The notes: generated by a model from the letters alone, not told the origin. Positions 31,604-41,474 are shown, counted from the stretch's first letter. The stretch: 64,000 nucleotides of DNA from CAUUJV01 sp963545565 (GCA_963545565.1 CAUUJV010000006.1:1-64000); one strand, 5' to 3'. Program-made: numbers and translations.

Positions 31604-32788
31604 CTAACAATGTGAGCCAAGAAGACTGTCAACATATGCAGTAATTGGTATTAATGCTGCCCCAATCACTGCTTGGTCTGTAGAACACACGCCGCGTGAA
31701 ATTGAAACTGATGATTGAGAATAGGGAAGTGGACTCAGCCTGTGCACACGTGCTTCTAAATCTGCAAGGTCTGTGCTGTCAAAAAGCTTCGCAACTTCTC
31801 CGCCTAAGATTATAGGTACATTCACCATCATGTGTGCGTTATGGATAAGCATGGCTAAGTGATCAAGATAAGCATTGTAAACGCGATTTACAGCATAATC
31901 ATCTTCACGCACGGCATTAAAAAATGCTCTTAAGGTACCTTCGATGGACTTAACCTGAGCAATATTGACCAAAGCAGATGAGGAACAATATACCTGTGCA
32001 CAACCTTGCTGCCCACAGTAGCATTTTTCGCCACGTGCAATAAGAGTCATGTGCTCTAAGTATCCGCTATTTTGATGAGCTAATCCGAACGGCTTTCCAT
32101 CTACAATCAGTGAACTCGTTAAATACCTATTGAGGTATATGCACAGTGCGTTACTTGTGCTTTCAACGCGCGGATTGATGCTCTGGTTCATCCATACTTC
32201 AGCTTGTGCAAGTGCATATGATTCTCGGCTAACAACCAAGGGGAAATCGATAAAGGGTTGAATATGCTGCTGAAGTTGCTCAATATATTTATGCGTTACT
32301 GGTTGTGCTCGTCCAGCTGAGCCTTGATTAGGGAAGCCAGCTGTTGTAACAGGCGACACGGTTAAGCACACGGCGTGAACTGCGCTACGCGGCACGTGCA
32401 AATGGGTAGTGAATTCGTTAATCGCTTCGCCTAATGACGTGTATAAAGCCGTAGAATCAGTAAAATCTAGTTGATCTGACTGCCGGCAAATCACATCACC
32501 AGCTAAGTTGACAGCAAACATTGTTGCTTTATGGTTCCATAGCCGTATGCCGATAGCGGCACGATTCATGGAATTAAACTCATAGACAGTTGCCTTGCGG
32601 CCGCCAGTTGAACTTCGTGCAGAGCCTTTAACAATATGATGGAGTTTTTCAAGTTCTATTAAATTTGTTGAAACGGTAGGTAAACTTAGCTCAAGGTTCT
32701 CAGCGAGATCAGCTTTCGTAGCGCCATCATGAGAAATAATAAAGTGAAGGACGCGCTGCTGATTGGTATCTAAGTTTGCTTGTTCCAT
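31604..32788 (-). CDS. ROK-family transcriptional regulator
   Basis: The 394-residue protein combines an N-terminal winged helix-turn-helix (QQRVLHFIISHDGATKADLAENLELSLPTVSTNLIELEKLH) with a ROK sugar-kinase-like domain. The zinc-binding motif of ROK proteins is present as CYCGQQGCAQVYCS. The DxGxT ATP motif is degraded, as in NagC/Mlc-type repressors. Members sense sugars or phosphosugars and repress transport and catabolic genes. No sugar gene is adjacent, so the target is unknown. It lies 46 bases after the response regulator and may share its transcript. Confidence 0.88.
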   Translation of the reverse strand: MEQANLDTNQQRVLHFIISHDGATKADLAENLELSLPTVSTNLIELEKLHHIVKGSARSSTGGRKATVYEFNSMNRAAIGIRLWNHKATMFAVNLAGDVICRQSDQLDFTDSTALYTSLGEAINEFTTHLHVPRSAVHAVCLTVSPVTTAGFPNQGSAGRAQPVTHKYIEQLQQHIQPFIDFPLVVSRESYALAQAEVWMNQSINPRVESTSNALCIYLNRYLTSSLIVDGKPFGLAHQNSGYLEHMTLIARGEKCYCGQQGCAQVYCSSSALVNIAQVKSIEGTLRAFFNAVREDDYAVNRVYNAYLDHLAMLIHNAHMMVNVPIILGGEVAKLFDSTDLADLEARVHRLSPLPYSQSSVSISRGVCSTDQAVIGAALIPITAYVDSLLGSHC

Positions 32789-32834
32789 AATCAGAGTTCT
32801 ATAGTCGAATTTTAATGGTCAGCTGTTTCAGTAA

Positions 32835-33614
32835 TTAAACGAGCTTATTCTCATAGGCGAAAACTACGGCCTGAACACGGTCTCGGGCATTGATTTTAGA
32901 GAATAGGTGCCCAACATGAGTTTTGACTGTAGGCAATGAAATGAAAAGCTTATCTGCAATTTCTTGATTAGAAAGACCATGCGCAATTTCAATAAGAACT
33001 TCTAATTCTCGAGCGGTTAAAGTGGCCAATTCAGGGTCTCGATAATCTTCTTCAGCTGGCACTTCTGTGGTATTAGAAGCAGAAGCACCGTTGCTGTTGT
33101 TGCTGTTATTACTGCTGACCAAGTTGGTGGAAGAATGCCTTGTAGTAGAGCCATTCACCTCTGAGACGAAATTAGGATGCTCACTCATATGCTGAATCAA
33201 ACGTTTTGTAGCGCTTGGAGCAATAATTGCATTGCCTTCATGGATGGTACGAATTGCATTGAGCAAACCTTCCGGCTCAACATCTTTAAGCAAGAAACCG
33301 GAAGCCCCGGCTTCAATAGCTGACATCACATATTCATCTAAATCGAAAGTCGTCAAAATAATAACGCGAGTAGTATCTGTTAATTCAGTGATTGCCTTAG
33401 TAGCCTCAATGCCATTCATATCAGGCATGCGTACATCCATCAAAATAACATCAGGATTAAGATCACGCACAAGTTGAACGGCTTGAATACCATTGCCGGC
33501 TTGCCCAACAACTGTTAAATCAGGCTGGGAATTAATCACCATGGAAAAACCAGTGCACACCAAGTCCTGATCATCAGCAATAACCACACGGATTGGTTTT
33601 TGTTCGTTCATCAT
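32835..33614 (-). CDS. NarL/LuxR-family response regulator
   Basis: This 259-residue protein has a receiver domain (IRVVIADDQDLVCTGFSMVIN, phosphoacceptor Asp60 in VILMDVRMPDM, then VIILTTFDLDEYVMSAIEAGASGFLLKD). An Asn/Ser/Thr-rich linker of about 50 residues follows. The LuxR-type helix-turn-helix is LTARELEVLIEIAHGLSNQEIADKLFISLPTVKTHVGHLFSKI. The linker is longer than in most NarL-family regulators. It lies 70 bases after the histidine kinase gene and is its obvious partner. Two adjacent Met codons (33614, 33611) follow a GGAG site. Confidence 0.95.
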   Translation of the reverse strand: MMNEQKPIRVVIADDQDLVCTGFSMVINSQPDLTVVGQAGNGIQAVQLVRDLNPDVILMDVRMPDMNGIEATKAITELTDTTRVIILTTFDLDEYVMSAIEAGASGFLLKDVEPEGLLNAIRTIHEGNAIIAPSATKRLIQHMSEHPNFVSEVNGSTTRHSSTNLVSSNNSNNSNGASASNTTEVPAEEDYRDPELATLTARELEVLIEIAHGLSNQEIADKLFISLPTVKTHVGHLFSKINARDRVQAVVFAYENKLV

Positions 33615-33684
33615 AGGAGCTCCTTTATAGCGTTATTCCTGATTCTCATCGTCCTAATCTTCATTACAGTATTTATCACAACTG

Positions 33685-36285
33685 CTATTGCGACAAAGAC
33701 TGTTGACTAGCTGAACTCAACTGTTCATGTAGTGGAGGTGCCGGTTCGAGCTTAATCGTACCTGTATTTGTGCGCGGACGCGACGATAATTGTGAATCTG
33801 AATATTCTGTGTCCCGAAGAATTCCTAGTAACTCACGCATATGAGCTAGTGCTTTGCGCCCCGCTGATGAAATCTGTGAAAACATTTGAGCAATCTGCTC
33901 GTCGGTAGTACTTTCAGAATCAAGTAGGAGAAGAGCATCGGAAGTTTGCGTGCGAACGCTTGAAATAGCCCACACAATATCGTCTTGTATATGAGAAGTA
34001 ATGTTTTCGCGCTCGCGATTTGTGGCTACAACTACAGCGCGTTGATACTCATCTGAAAGTGCCTTTTCTTGTTCGGAAAGTAGAAGCATATTTGTTTCGC
34101 TTTGCCGAGCCCACAATCCTAAGGTCATTGCAAGCGAGCATAAAGCTGTAGTGAAAACAGAAATGAGTAGAACATTAAATATCGCTTCCTGAGTGCTCAT
34201 CATTGAAGTAGAGGAACCGAAAACTCCTAAATACGCGAATAATCCGTTGAACATAACGCTGATAGATTCACCTGTTACACCATTGAAATCATTTTGAATT
34301 GCTGTAGCCGTGTGATACATGAAGCTTACGCCCATCACTGTGCATAAAGCCAGTGTGCAGCAGGCAATCTTCCAGCGCCATGTGCGTTTTCCATACACCA
34401 TAATTGAATACAGTGAAATGAGGATAGAGATATTTGCCAAAATAAGTGTACCAAGGAAAACTGTCTGAAGAGCGGTCACGAAGAAAATAAGACTCATACT
34501 TAACAGCGGATTACTGCGTCGTAGTGTGAGAGGGGCAATGAGGAGCACGCTGATGGCGAATAGTGGCCAACTCCAATAGCCTGAGACGTAAGCGATATCG
34601 CCTGGAGTGCACACTGCAATCAGAATAAGCGCGAAAACCGAGTCTATAAGTTTGTAGTGCTGTGCTGAGCTTGATGCGATACGCTCAATAAAGCGAATCC
34701 ATAGTGGAAGATATGATGCATCTTCGTCGCTTTCTTGATTTGAAATCCATGAAAAACTGTACTTCAAGAAGCGGTTTAAGGAGAATGGCGCCAGATTTAG
34801 GGTGTCCGCATTCACGCTTGCATAGGGAAGAGTTGCCTCCACAATAAACCCATTGGAATTCTGCCTATACTGTGAAACAAGCCGTCCACCAAGCTTTTCT
34901 ACACGCTCACGCATACCTTTTAAACCATAGCCGCCAGTATTCCACGTTTGCTGGTTTGGGGTGGAGGATCCTGTGTCTGCAATAGTCAAACGCAATTGGT
35001 TTGACTCCCAAGACTCGATAATAGTGATGGACGCATTTTTCCCCGCATATTTGCGAGCATTTGTTAGCGATTCTTGTACAACGCGGTAAGCGGTTTCTTG
35101 CCCCTCGGAGCTGAGATTAAAAGCAGGATCTTTTTTGGTTTCGTTTCTGCTGAGAATTGTTTGAGTAATTGTCTGTGGTGGAAAAGTGATTCGAGCAGAT
35201 TCAACTAGTTTGTTCACCCTAGGAATTAATGAAGTTGGTTCCTGATTTTTATTGTCCTTATCGCTCCCATAGGGCTTAGCAGATTTATCAGATTGTGCTT
35301 TGTCAGGAGAATATTCTGAGGTAGTTTCTAATGTTTCTGTATGTGTGAGTGATGCCGAATCTTGTAGAATTCCTAATTGGCTCATATCGTTCAGGGCCTG
35401 CGTTCCCTCGTGCTCAATGAGATGGAGTATTTCGCGGGCCTTATTCCTATCTGAGATCGCTGCATAACGCCCACCATCGGCCTGAATGATTATGGTAGAT
35501 AACGTGTGAGCTACCACATCATGCATATCACGAGCAATACGTGCACGCTCAGCTGCTTCGGCCACATTTTGTGCGTCATCTGCTTGCTTTTCGAGAATTT
35601 TTGTGCGCTCTTGTATAAGGGAAACAGACCTTTTACTCACAAGCTGCCAAAAAGCAATAATGATTGTGATAGAAATAACCGAAATCCCAATCAGCATAAA
35701 GACGATGGCGAAAGAACTAACTCTAAACCCGCAGCGATTAGCGTCAAATCGTGCCTTGTTGATATTGCAAACATTGAGTCCATCGTAATATTTCTGTGGG
35801 GCAAGAAGAGATCCAAAACTATCTGAAATAGCAAGCTCTATTGAGAAGATGAGCACAAGGGCATACGCAATTTTGACAAGCCGCATAGCAATCTTGGAGC
35901 TTGAATTAACAATGCCTGAGTACAGAATAAACACACAAAGAATATCTGTCTCAATAAAAACGGGGCCAACAAGGAACTGTGCAATAGTGATGGCAACAAA
36001 AACATATGCGGCTTTTTGAGGATCGCGTCGACGCATAAGCATGGGGATAAAAGCTGCAAAAGCCCAGAGCTGAGTCGGATAATCCGGATTAAAAATAAAT
36101 AAGCTTAACGGTGCGTAGTCAAGCGAAAGAGTAAACGTAACAACAAGGAGTGTGAGAAAAAAGTCGGCAATAGTTCCACGTACTGTCGATTTTGTTATGC
36201 TATGTGCGTCCCATACGCGTTTAATTAACTTTCTCACCCTATATAGCGTAGCTTGTGCTGGCTGATTTTGAGCGATTTTGAGCAT
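33685..36285 (-). CDS. Fused two-module sensor histidine kinase, second module degenerate
   Basis: At 866 residues this is about twice the usual length of a NarL-type kinase. Module 1 has membrane helices (about 25–220), a dimerisation/phosphoacceptor helix ERARIARDMHDVVAHTLS with His255, and an ATP-binding domain (ETAYRVVQESLTNARKYAG, LTIADTG, GGYGLKGMRERVEKLGGRL, about 400–500). Module 2 repeats the plan: a second set of helices (about 545–720), a coiled segment, and RERENITSHIQDDIVWAIS. There the phosphoacceptor position aligns with Gln767 instead of His, and the protein ends without an ATP-binding domain. Module 2 therefore cannot autophosphorylate and is probably sensory or regulatory. 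It is followed by its response regulator gene and diverges from pip. Confidence 0.9.
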   Translation of the reverse strand: MLKIAQNQPAQATLYRVRKLIKRVWDAHSITKSTVRGTIADFFLTLLVVTFTLSLDYAPLSLFIFNPDYPTQLWAFAAFIPMLMRRRDPQKAAYVFVAITIAQFLVGPVFIETDILCVFILYSGIVNSSSKIAMRLVKIAYALVLIFSIELAISDSFGSLLAPQKYYDGLNVCNINKARFDANRCGFRVSSFAIVFMLIGISVISITIIIAFWQLVSKRSVSLIQERTKILEKQADDAQNVAEAAERARIARDMHDVVAHTLSTIIIQADGGRYAAISDRNKAREILHLIEHEGTQALNDMSQLGILQDSASLTHTETLETTSEYSPDKAQSDKSAKPYGSDKDNKNQEPTSLIPRVNKLVESARITFPPQTITQTILSRNETKKDPAFNLSSEGQETAYRVVQESLTNARKYAGKNASITIIESWESNQLRLTIADTGSSTPNQQTWNTGGYGLKGMRERVEKLGGRLVSQYRQNSNGFIVEATLPYASVNADTLNLAPFSLNRFLKYSFSWISNQESDEDASYLPLWIRFIERIASSSAQHYKLIDSVFALILIAVCTPGDIAYVSGYWSWPLFAISVLLIAPLTLRRSNPLLSMSLIFFVTALQTVFLGTLILANISILISLYSIMVYGKRTWRWKIACCTLALCTVMGVSFMYHTATAIQNDFNGVTGESISVMFNGLFAYLGVFGSSTSMMSTQEAIFNVLLISVFTTALCSLAMTLGLWARQSETNMLLLSEQEKALSDEYQRAVVVATNRERENITSHIQDDIVWAISSVRTQTSDALLLLDSESTTDEQIAQMFSQISSAGRKALAHMRELLGILRDTEYSDSQLSSRPRTNTGTIKLEPAPPLHEQLSSASQQSLSQ

Positions 36286-36324
36286 TCATTTCGGAAAATA
36301 TTTACTTGTTTGTATAGTCGATTT

Positions 36325-37752
36325 ATGACACTTTTATCGCAGTACTATGTTCCTGGTCTTTTTGTTCGTGATTATTCTACGAAAGTTCCTCTGGACTGGT
36401 ACACAGCCAGTAATTCTGGCTTTTCGTCTGATTCTTCACGCATATATTCACAGGATTTTGCCAACGATTTTGCTAATGAACAGCTTGATATTTTTTACCG
36501 TGTGGTTTGCGCCCCAGAGCATGCGCACGATGACCTTCCGCTTTTAGTGTTTTTGCAAGGAGGCCCAGGCGGGCAAGGCCCTCGTCCAACAAGCGCAGAC
36601 TCTATTCCATGGTTAGCTGATGCAATTAAACATTTTAGGGTTGTTCTTCCAGATCAGCGTGGAACTGGCCGCAGTTTCCGTGTGGACAGCACTGTTATGA
36701 AACGTTTTGAAGGAGAACCACGAACAGCAGCCAATTACATTAAGCATTTCTTAGCTGACTCTATTGTTCGAGATTTTGACTATATTCGTCGCACAGAATT
36801 TGACGGATCTAAGTGGACTACTCTGGGTCAGAGCTATGGCGGGTTCCTGACACTGACCTATCTGTCGACTTTTCCGGAAGCACTGAATGCAAGCTTTGTA
36901 TGCGGTGGAATTCCTCATATTTTCTCTAATGCTTGCAACGTTTATGAGCATACTGTTCCTCGCATGATAAAGAAGACCCAGCAGTATTACAAAAGATATC
37001 CAGATGACGTTGAGCGTGTTCATACTCTTGCTCAGCGTCTTGCTGTGGGCGATGTGGCGCTGCCCAATGGTGACCCGTTTAGTGTGCGTCGTTTACAGAT
37101 TCTTGGCAGTGATTTTGGTATGAAGCCCAGTTTTGAACGCATGCATTGGCGTATGGATGAAGCATTCTCTGATGGTGATGGGTCAATAGTCCCTCTGAAT
37201 AAGGAGAATTTGAAAGAGCTTCACGTTACTGATGGCTTGCGTATGGCAGCTTTGACTGAAACATCTTCGTTTGAACGTCCGTTATATTGGACCTTACAGG
37301 AGTTTATCTACGCAAATGGAACTCTGGACCAGCCAATCAACTGGGCTGCACATCAGGTTCTTGAAAATACCCCCGAGATGAGCACTTCTGCCAATCCTTT
37401 GATGTTCATCGGCGAAGCGGCTTTGCCTGAAATGTTTGATGAAGATTCTTCTTTGAAACCGTTCAAACCAGCAGTGGATATTTTGATGCAAGACACTGAG
37501 TGGGGAACGATTTACAACATTGAACGTCTTGAATCGAATGATGTTCCGCTGCAATGTGCTGTGTATTTTGATGATATGTATGTGGACTCTACCTTACAGC
37601 TTGACACACTGAGTCATGTGGGTGCTTCAAATGCGTGGGTCACTAACCAGTTTGAACATGATGGTGTTCGCTCTGGTAAAGTCTTCTCCCATCTTTTTGA
37701 TGAGGCCAAGAACAGGGGAGACCTCAGCTATGTATTCTCCGGAAAGGAATAA
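36325..37752 (+). CDS. pip: Proline iminopeptidase-like alpha/beta hydrolase (S33)
   Basis: This 475-residue protein belongs to the S33 prolyl aminopeptidase group, which removes N-terminal proline from peptides. It shows the oxyanion loop LLVFLQGGPGGQGPRP and the DQRGTGRS motif. The nucleophile elbow is LGQSYGG with catalytic Ser. The C-terminal half has YFDDMYVD and NQFEHDGVRSG, likely carrying the acid and His. ATG at 36325 was chosen; an upstream frame extension would overlap the divergent kinase start. Size fits the larger actinobacterial form. The final codons overlap nothing, and proC follows after 10 bases. Confidence 0.88.
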   Translation: MTLLSQYYVPGLFVRDYSTKVPLDWYTASNSGFSSDSSRIYSQDFANDFANEQLDIFYRVVCAPEHAHDDLPLLVFLQGGPGGQGPRPTSADSIPWLADAIKHFRVVLPDQRGTGRSFRVDSTVMKRFEGEPRTAANYIKHFLADSIVRDFDYIRRTEFDGSKWTTLGQSYGGFLTLTYLSTFPEALNASFVCGGIPHIFSNACNVYEHTVPRMIKKTQQYYKRYPDDVERVHTLAQRLAVGDVALPNGDPFSVRRLQILGSDFGMKPSFERMHWRMDEAFSDGDGSIVPLNKENLKELHVTDGLRMAALTETSSFERPLYWTLQEFIYANGTLDQPINWAAHQVLENTPEMSTSANPLMFIGEAALPEMFDEDSSLKPFKPAVDILMQDTEWGTIYNIERLESNDVPLQCAVYFDDMYVDSTLQLDTLSHVGASNAWVTNQFEHDGVRSGKVFSHLFDEAKNRGDLSYVFSGKE

Positions 37753-37762
37753 AACGATACAT

Positions 37763-38611
37763 ATGTCGAATATTGATGATGCGCCAAGCATTACAGATAT
37801 GCCAAATACCAAAGATGTAAAAGTAGGCTTCCTTGGATTTGGAACAATGGCTCAGGCAATTATGCAGGGATGGCTTCGAAAAAACGTTGTCGATCCGCGT
37901 AATATTATCGCGTGCGCTGCTCACTATGAAAAGTTGGAAACAAACTGCGCAAAATACGGTATAAATCCTGCTAAGGCTGCTGAAGAAGTAGTTGATTTTG
38001 CAGATGTAGTAATTGTGGCAGTTAAGCCATATCAAGTGGAATCTGTTTTTGCGCCAGCTGTTGGGCTCCTTGTGGCTCATCCAGACGATATTTTTGTGGT
38101 TTCTCTTGCTGCAGGCTGTTTGTTTGGCATGTATGAGGAAGTTTTGGGCGAAACAAGTCATCATATTTCTACGATTCCTAATACTCCTATTTCTATCGCA
38201 AATGGTGTGGTAGTTGCTGAGGAAAAGCATTCTTTAACGGATGAGCAGCTAGCCATATTTATGGCATTATTTGAGTCAGTTTCTACCGTTGAGTTTGTGG
38301 ATTCAGAGCACCTCTCAGTTGCTGGAACAGTTGCAGGATGTGGCCCGGCTTATGCAGCTATGTTTATTGAGGCTCTTGGAGATGCTGGTGTAAAGCATGG
38401 GTTACAGCGCGCTACCGCCTATCGTTTAGCTTCTGCGATGCTTCGTGGCACAAGCGCTTTGCAGCTTGAAACAGGTCAGCATCCTGGCGTTATGAAGGAT
38501 GCAGTCTGCTCTCCGGGGGGTACGACTATTCAGGGTGTGGCGTCTCTTGAGAGTAATGGCTTTAGAGGAACTATTATTGCCGCGATTGATGCAGTTGAAG
38601 AATCTCGCTAA
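37763..38611 (+). CDS. proC: Pyrroline-5-carboxylate reductase
   Basis: The 282-residue enzyme catalyses the last step of proline synthesis using NAD(P)H. It shows the Rossmann motif VGFLGFGTMAQAIMQGWL, VIVAVKPYQVESVF and VVSLAAGC. The C-terminal family signature is GCGPAYAAMFIEALGDAGVKHGLQRATAYRLASAMLRGTSAL and KDAVCSPGGTTIQGVASLE. Length is normal. The frame is open far upstream, but ATG at 37763 is the first start that avoids overlapping pip by a long stretch; ATG at 37799 is also possible. Pairing with a proline iminopeptidase suggests a proline-supply unit. Confidence 0.93.
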   Translation: MSNIDDAPSITDMPNTKDVKVGFLGFGTMAQAIMQGWLRKNVVDPRNIIACAAHYEKLETNCAKYGINPAKAAEEVVDFADVVIVAVKPYQVESVFAPAVGLLVAHPDDIFVVSLAAGCLFGMYEEVLGETSHHISTIPNTPISIANGVVVAEEKHSLTDEQLAIFMALFESVSTVEFVDSEHLSVAGTVAGCGPAYAAMFIEALGDAGVKHGLQRATAYRLASAMLRGTSALQLETGQHPGVMKDAVCSPGGTTIQGVASLESNGFRGTIIAAIDAVEESR

Positions 38612-38646
38612 GAGCTTTGGTCATGGCTTTGCCTAGACTATGAGGC

Positions 38647-39732
38647 ATGTCTCTTACCATCGGAATCGTCGGATTGCCAAATGTTGGCAAGTCCACTCTT
38701 TTCAACGCTTTAACCCGTAATAACGTTCTTGCTGAGAACTATCCATTTGCTACAATCGAGCCCAATACAGGCATTGTTCCGTTACCTGATTCTCGCTTGG
38801 GTGAGTTGGCAAAAATTGTGAACTCCACCAAACTTGTTCCAGCGACGGTTACTTTTGTGGATATTGCTGGAATCGTTAAGGGAGCTTCAGAAGGCGAAGG
38901 CTTGGGTAATCAGTTCCTTGCGAATATTCGTGAAGCTGATGCTATTTGTGAAGTGACTCGTGTGTTCAATGATGATGACATTGTGCACGTCAACGGAGTG
39001 GTAGACCCGACTTCTGATATTGAAACCATTAATACAGAGCTAATTTTGGCTGATTTGCAAACTGTTGAAAATGCTATTCCTCGTTTGGAAAAGGATTTGC
39101 GTGGTAAGAAGATTAAGCAAGAGTACCTAGATGCCGTTCTAAAGGCTAAAGAGATTCTTGAATCTGGCACAACGATTGATCAAGCTGCGAATGATGGCAA
39201 GATTGATAAGGCAGATATTTACGATTTGCATTTACTCACTGCCAAGCCGTTCATTTATGTGTTTAATTGTGATGATAGTGAGCTCCATGATGAGGACATC
39301 AAAAAGGAGATGGCAGATATGGTTGCTCCTGCTCATGCCATTTTCCTCAATGCGCAGTTTGAATCTGAGCTGACTGAGCTTGATGATGAAGATGCTCGTG
39401 AGATGCTTGCTGATGCAGGTTTACAAGAGTCTGGATTAGATCAGCTTGCGCGCGTAGGTTTTGACACACTGGGCTTGCAAACGTTCCTAACAGCTGGTGA
39501 GAAAGAAGTTCGTGCATGGACTATTCACAAAGGATGGACGGCTCCTAAGGCTGCGGGCGTAATTCATACTGACTTCGAGCGTGGATTTATTAAAGCAGAA
39601 ATCTGCTCATACACTGATCTTGTTGAAGCCGGTTCTTACGCAAAGGTAAAAGAAGAAGGAAAGCTTCGCCTTGAGGGCAAAGATTACGTTATGCAAGACG
39701 GTGACGTAGTTGAGTTCAAATTCAACGTCTAA
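38647..39732 (+). CDS. ychF: Redox-regulated ATPase/GTPase YchF
   Basis: This 361-residue Obg-related P-loop protein has G1 GLPNVGKSTLFNALT and G3 DIAGIVKGASEGEGLGNQFL. The YchF-typical helical domain runs about 130–200, and the C-terminal TGS-like domain contains GWTAPKAAGVIHTDFERGFIKAEI and VMQDGDVVEFKFNV. YchF hydrolyses ATP in preference to GTP, binds ribosomes and affects oxidative-stress resistance in other bacteria. Length and domains are fully normal. Confidence 0.96.
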   Translation: MSLTIGIVGLPNVGKSTLFNALTRNNVLAENYPFATIEPNTGIVPLPDSRLGELAKIVNSTKLVPATVTFVDIAGIVKGASEGEGLGNQFLANIREADAICEVTRVFNDDDIVHVNGVVDPTSDIETINTELILADLQTVENAIPRLEKDLRGKKIKQEYLDAVLKAKEILESGTTIDQAANDGKIDKADIYDLHLLTAKPFIYVFNCDDSELHDEDIKKEMADMVAPAHAIFLNAQFESELTELDDEDAREMLADAGLQESGLDQLARVGFDTLGLQTFLTAGEKEVRAWTIHKGWTAPKAAGVIHTDFERGFIKAEICSYTDLVEAGSYAKVKEEGKLRLEGKDYVMQDGDVVEFKFNV

Positions 39733-39759
39733 TCTGTGATTTAATCTTCAGCGCAGGTT

Positions 39760-40725
39760 TTAGATTTCTACTGATTCCTTATGAGAGGCCGCCATTTCGG
39801 CGGTCTCTAACTGTAAGGTACTGTGCAAAATATGAACTGCATGATGCTCATTGATGCAGTGAGTTAATCTTTCTAGAATTGCAAGATAATGCCCGTCTTT
39901 AAAGCATTCATTCTCAATCACAACATGGGCACTTAAAACAGGCAGTCCGCTTGAAACTGTCGACGCGTGTAAATCATGGATTTCAACCACGTGGGGTTGG
40001 GCAAGCATATGTTCTTTTACTAAATTTAAGTCGAGTCCCTCAGGAGTGGATTCCAACAAAATAGCGCTTGATTCTTTCAACAGCTTAATTGCTCGCGGAA
40101 GAATAAGCATTGCTACGAACAGGCCAGCAATTGCGTCTGCGCGTTTCCAACCAGTGAAATAAATAACGGCTGCTGCGGCGAGAACAGCAATAGAGCCCAA
40201 AGCATCATTCACAACTTCCAAAAAAGCTGCTCGCATATTCAAATTATTCTTTCGCCCGCCAGTAAGCACAAGCATAGAAAGAATATTAGCTGCAAGACCA
40301 AGGAAGCCAATAGCAGCAAGCCCTTGTGACAGTACATTTGGTGGGTTAATAAGTCGTTGTACAGCTTCCACGATTGCATAAAGCCCCACCACGAGAAGAA
40401 TCGCAGACTGGGCAGCGGCAGCAATCACTTCAGCTCTGCGCCATCCCCAACTTCTATGCGAAGACGCCGGGCGAGTAACAAGAATAGAAGCAATCAAAGC
40501 TACAACAAGGCCGAGAGTATCTGTAAGCATATGGGCAGCGTCAACGAGCAACGAAAGACTGCCAGTCCACGCAGCACCAACTAATTCAGCAAGAAGCACA
40601 GTTCCTGTAATAGCTAGAGCGTACGTTAAGCGAGTGCGATTTGCGACCATATTGTCATTGCCGTGTGAATGATTGTGCGAACCCGCATTGGAATGTATAT
40701 GAGAAAACTGCTGCTCTTGTGGCAC
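39760..40725 (-). CDS. Cation diffusion facilitator (CzcD/ZitB-type) efflux protein
   Basis: The 321-residue CDF protein exports Zn2+ or similar ions by proton antiport. A His-rich N-terminus (SHIHSNAGSHNHSHGND) precedes six helices. The metal site shows as SLLVDAAHMLTDTLGLVVAL (HxxxD in helix 2) and AAFLEVVNDALGSIAVLAAA (NxxxD in helix 5). The cytoplasmic C-terminal domain follows, with VVEIHDLHASTVSSGLPVLSAHVVIE. Asn for His in helix 5 is seen in some CDF members and may widen specificity. It converges with ychF, 27 bases apart. Confidence 0.92.
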   Translation of the reverse strand: MPQEQQFSHIHSNAGSHNHSHGNDNMVANRTRLTYALAITGTVLLAELVGAAWTGSLSLLVDAAHMLTDTLGLVVALIASILVTRPASSHRSWGWRRAEVIAAAAQSAILLVVGLYAIVEAVQRLINPPNVLSQGLAAIGFLGLAANILSMLVLTGGRKNNLNMRAAFLEVVNDALGSIAVLAAAAVIYFTGWKRADAIAGLFVAMLILPRAIKLLKESSAILLESTPEGLDLNLVKEHMLAQPHVVEIHDLHASTVSSGLPVLSAHVVIENECFKDGHYLAILERLTHCINEHHAVHILHSTLQLETAEMAASHKESVEI

Positions 40726-40945
40726 GAGAACCCCTTACTTTTGACACAGCTATACAACTGATTTTAATCAAATACTTGTAATATGCCGATGAACGGCAGC
40801 AAGAACAGTAAGCAGGTGAGTGACGGTTGAACAATAGGTGAGCGATAAGAAAGTGACAGAGCTTGATGAAACACGTCTGTAGCCAGATGCCGTGCTGCTA
40901 TTACAATCGTCACGAGAAATACGTTCAAGGCGGTTTTATATACAA

Positions 40946-41452
40946 ATGAGTGATTTTGTTATTCGTGAAGTTAGTTTTGTCGATACTCAGGCAATAACCG
41001 ATATCTACAACGAGGCAGTGCGTGAGGGAGGCTCCTCGGCAGATCTTGTAGAACGCACACTTGAACAGCGTCAAGAGTGGATTGATTCGCATGAACCCCG
41101 TGAGAAGTTTCCCGTCGTTGTCATAGAAGACCCTGAAGATGGAACGATAATGGGATTTGCTTCGCTTTCTCGTTTTCACGCGCGAGAGGGCTATTCGGGT
41201 AATGCTGAGTTGAGCTATTACGTAGGCTCACAATGGCGTGGTCGTGGAGTTGGCCGTGCGCTTGTTAATTGGCTATTAAATGCAGCCCGAAAGCGTGGGT
41301 TTAGGCAAGTTGTTGCTGTTATTTTTGCAGACAATGTCGGCTCTCAGGCGTTGATGAAGTCTTATAAATTCACTCAATGGGGTCTTTTCCCTAAAGCAGT
41401 TGAAAATCGTGGAGTTTTTTATGATGTTTCTTACTGGTACAAAGAACTTTAA
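40946..41452 (+). CDS. GNAT N-acetyltransferase, phosphinothricin acetyltransferase-like
   Basis: The 168-residue protein reads FVIREVSFVDTQAITDIYNEAVREGGSSADLVERTLEQRQEWIDSH, then ELSYYVGSQWRGRGVGRALVNWLLNAARKRGFRQVVAVIFADNVGSQALMKSYKFTQWG. This is the motif A/B pattern of the Pat/YncA group, which acetylates amino-acid analogues such as methionine sulfoximine. The true substrate is unknown. ATG at 40946 gives the family-typical start; the frame is open upstream to 40892. pth follows after 22 bases. Confidence 0.85.
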   Translation: MSDFVIREVSFVDTQAITDIYNEAVREGGSSADLVERTLEQRQEWIDSHEPREKFPVVVIEDPEDGTIMGFASLSRFHAREGYSGNAELSYYVGSQWRGRGVGRALVNWLLNAARKRGFRQVVAVIFADNVGSQALMKSYKFTQWGLFPKAVENRGVFYDVSYWYKEL

Positions 41453-41474
41453 GAAATGGAAATAGAGCAGAGCT

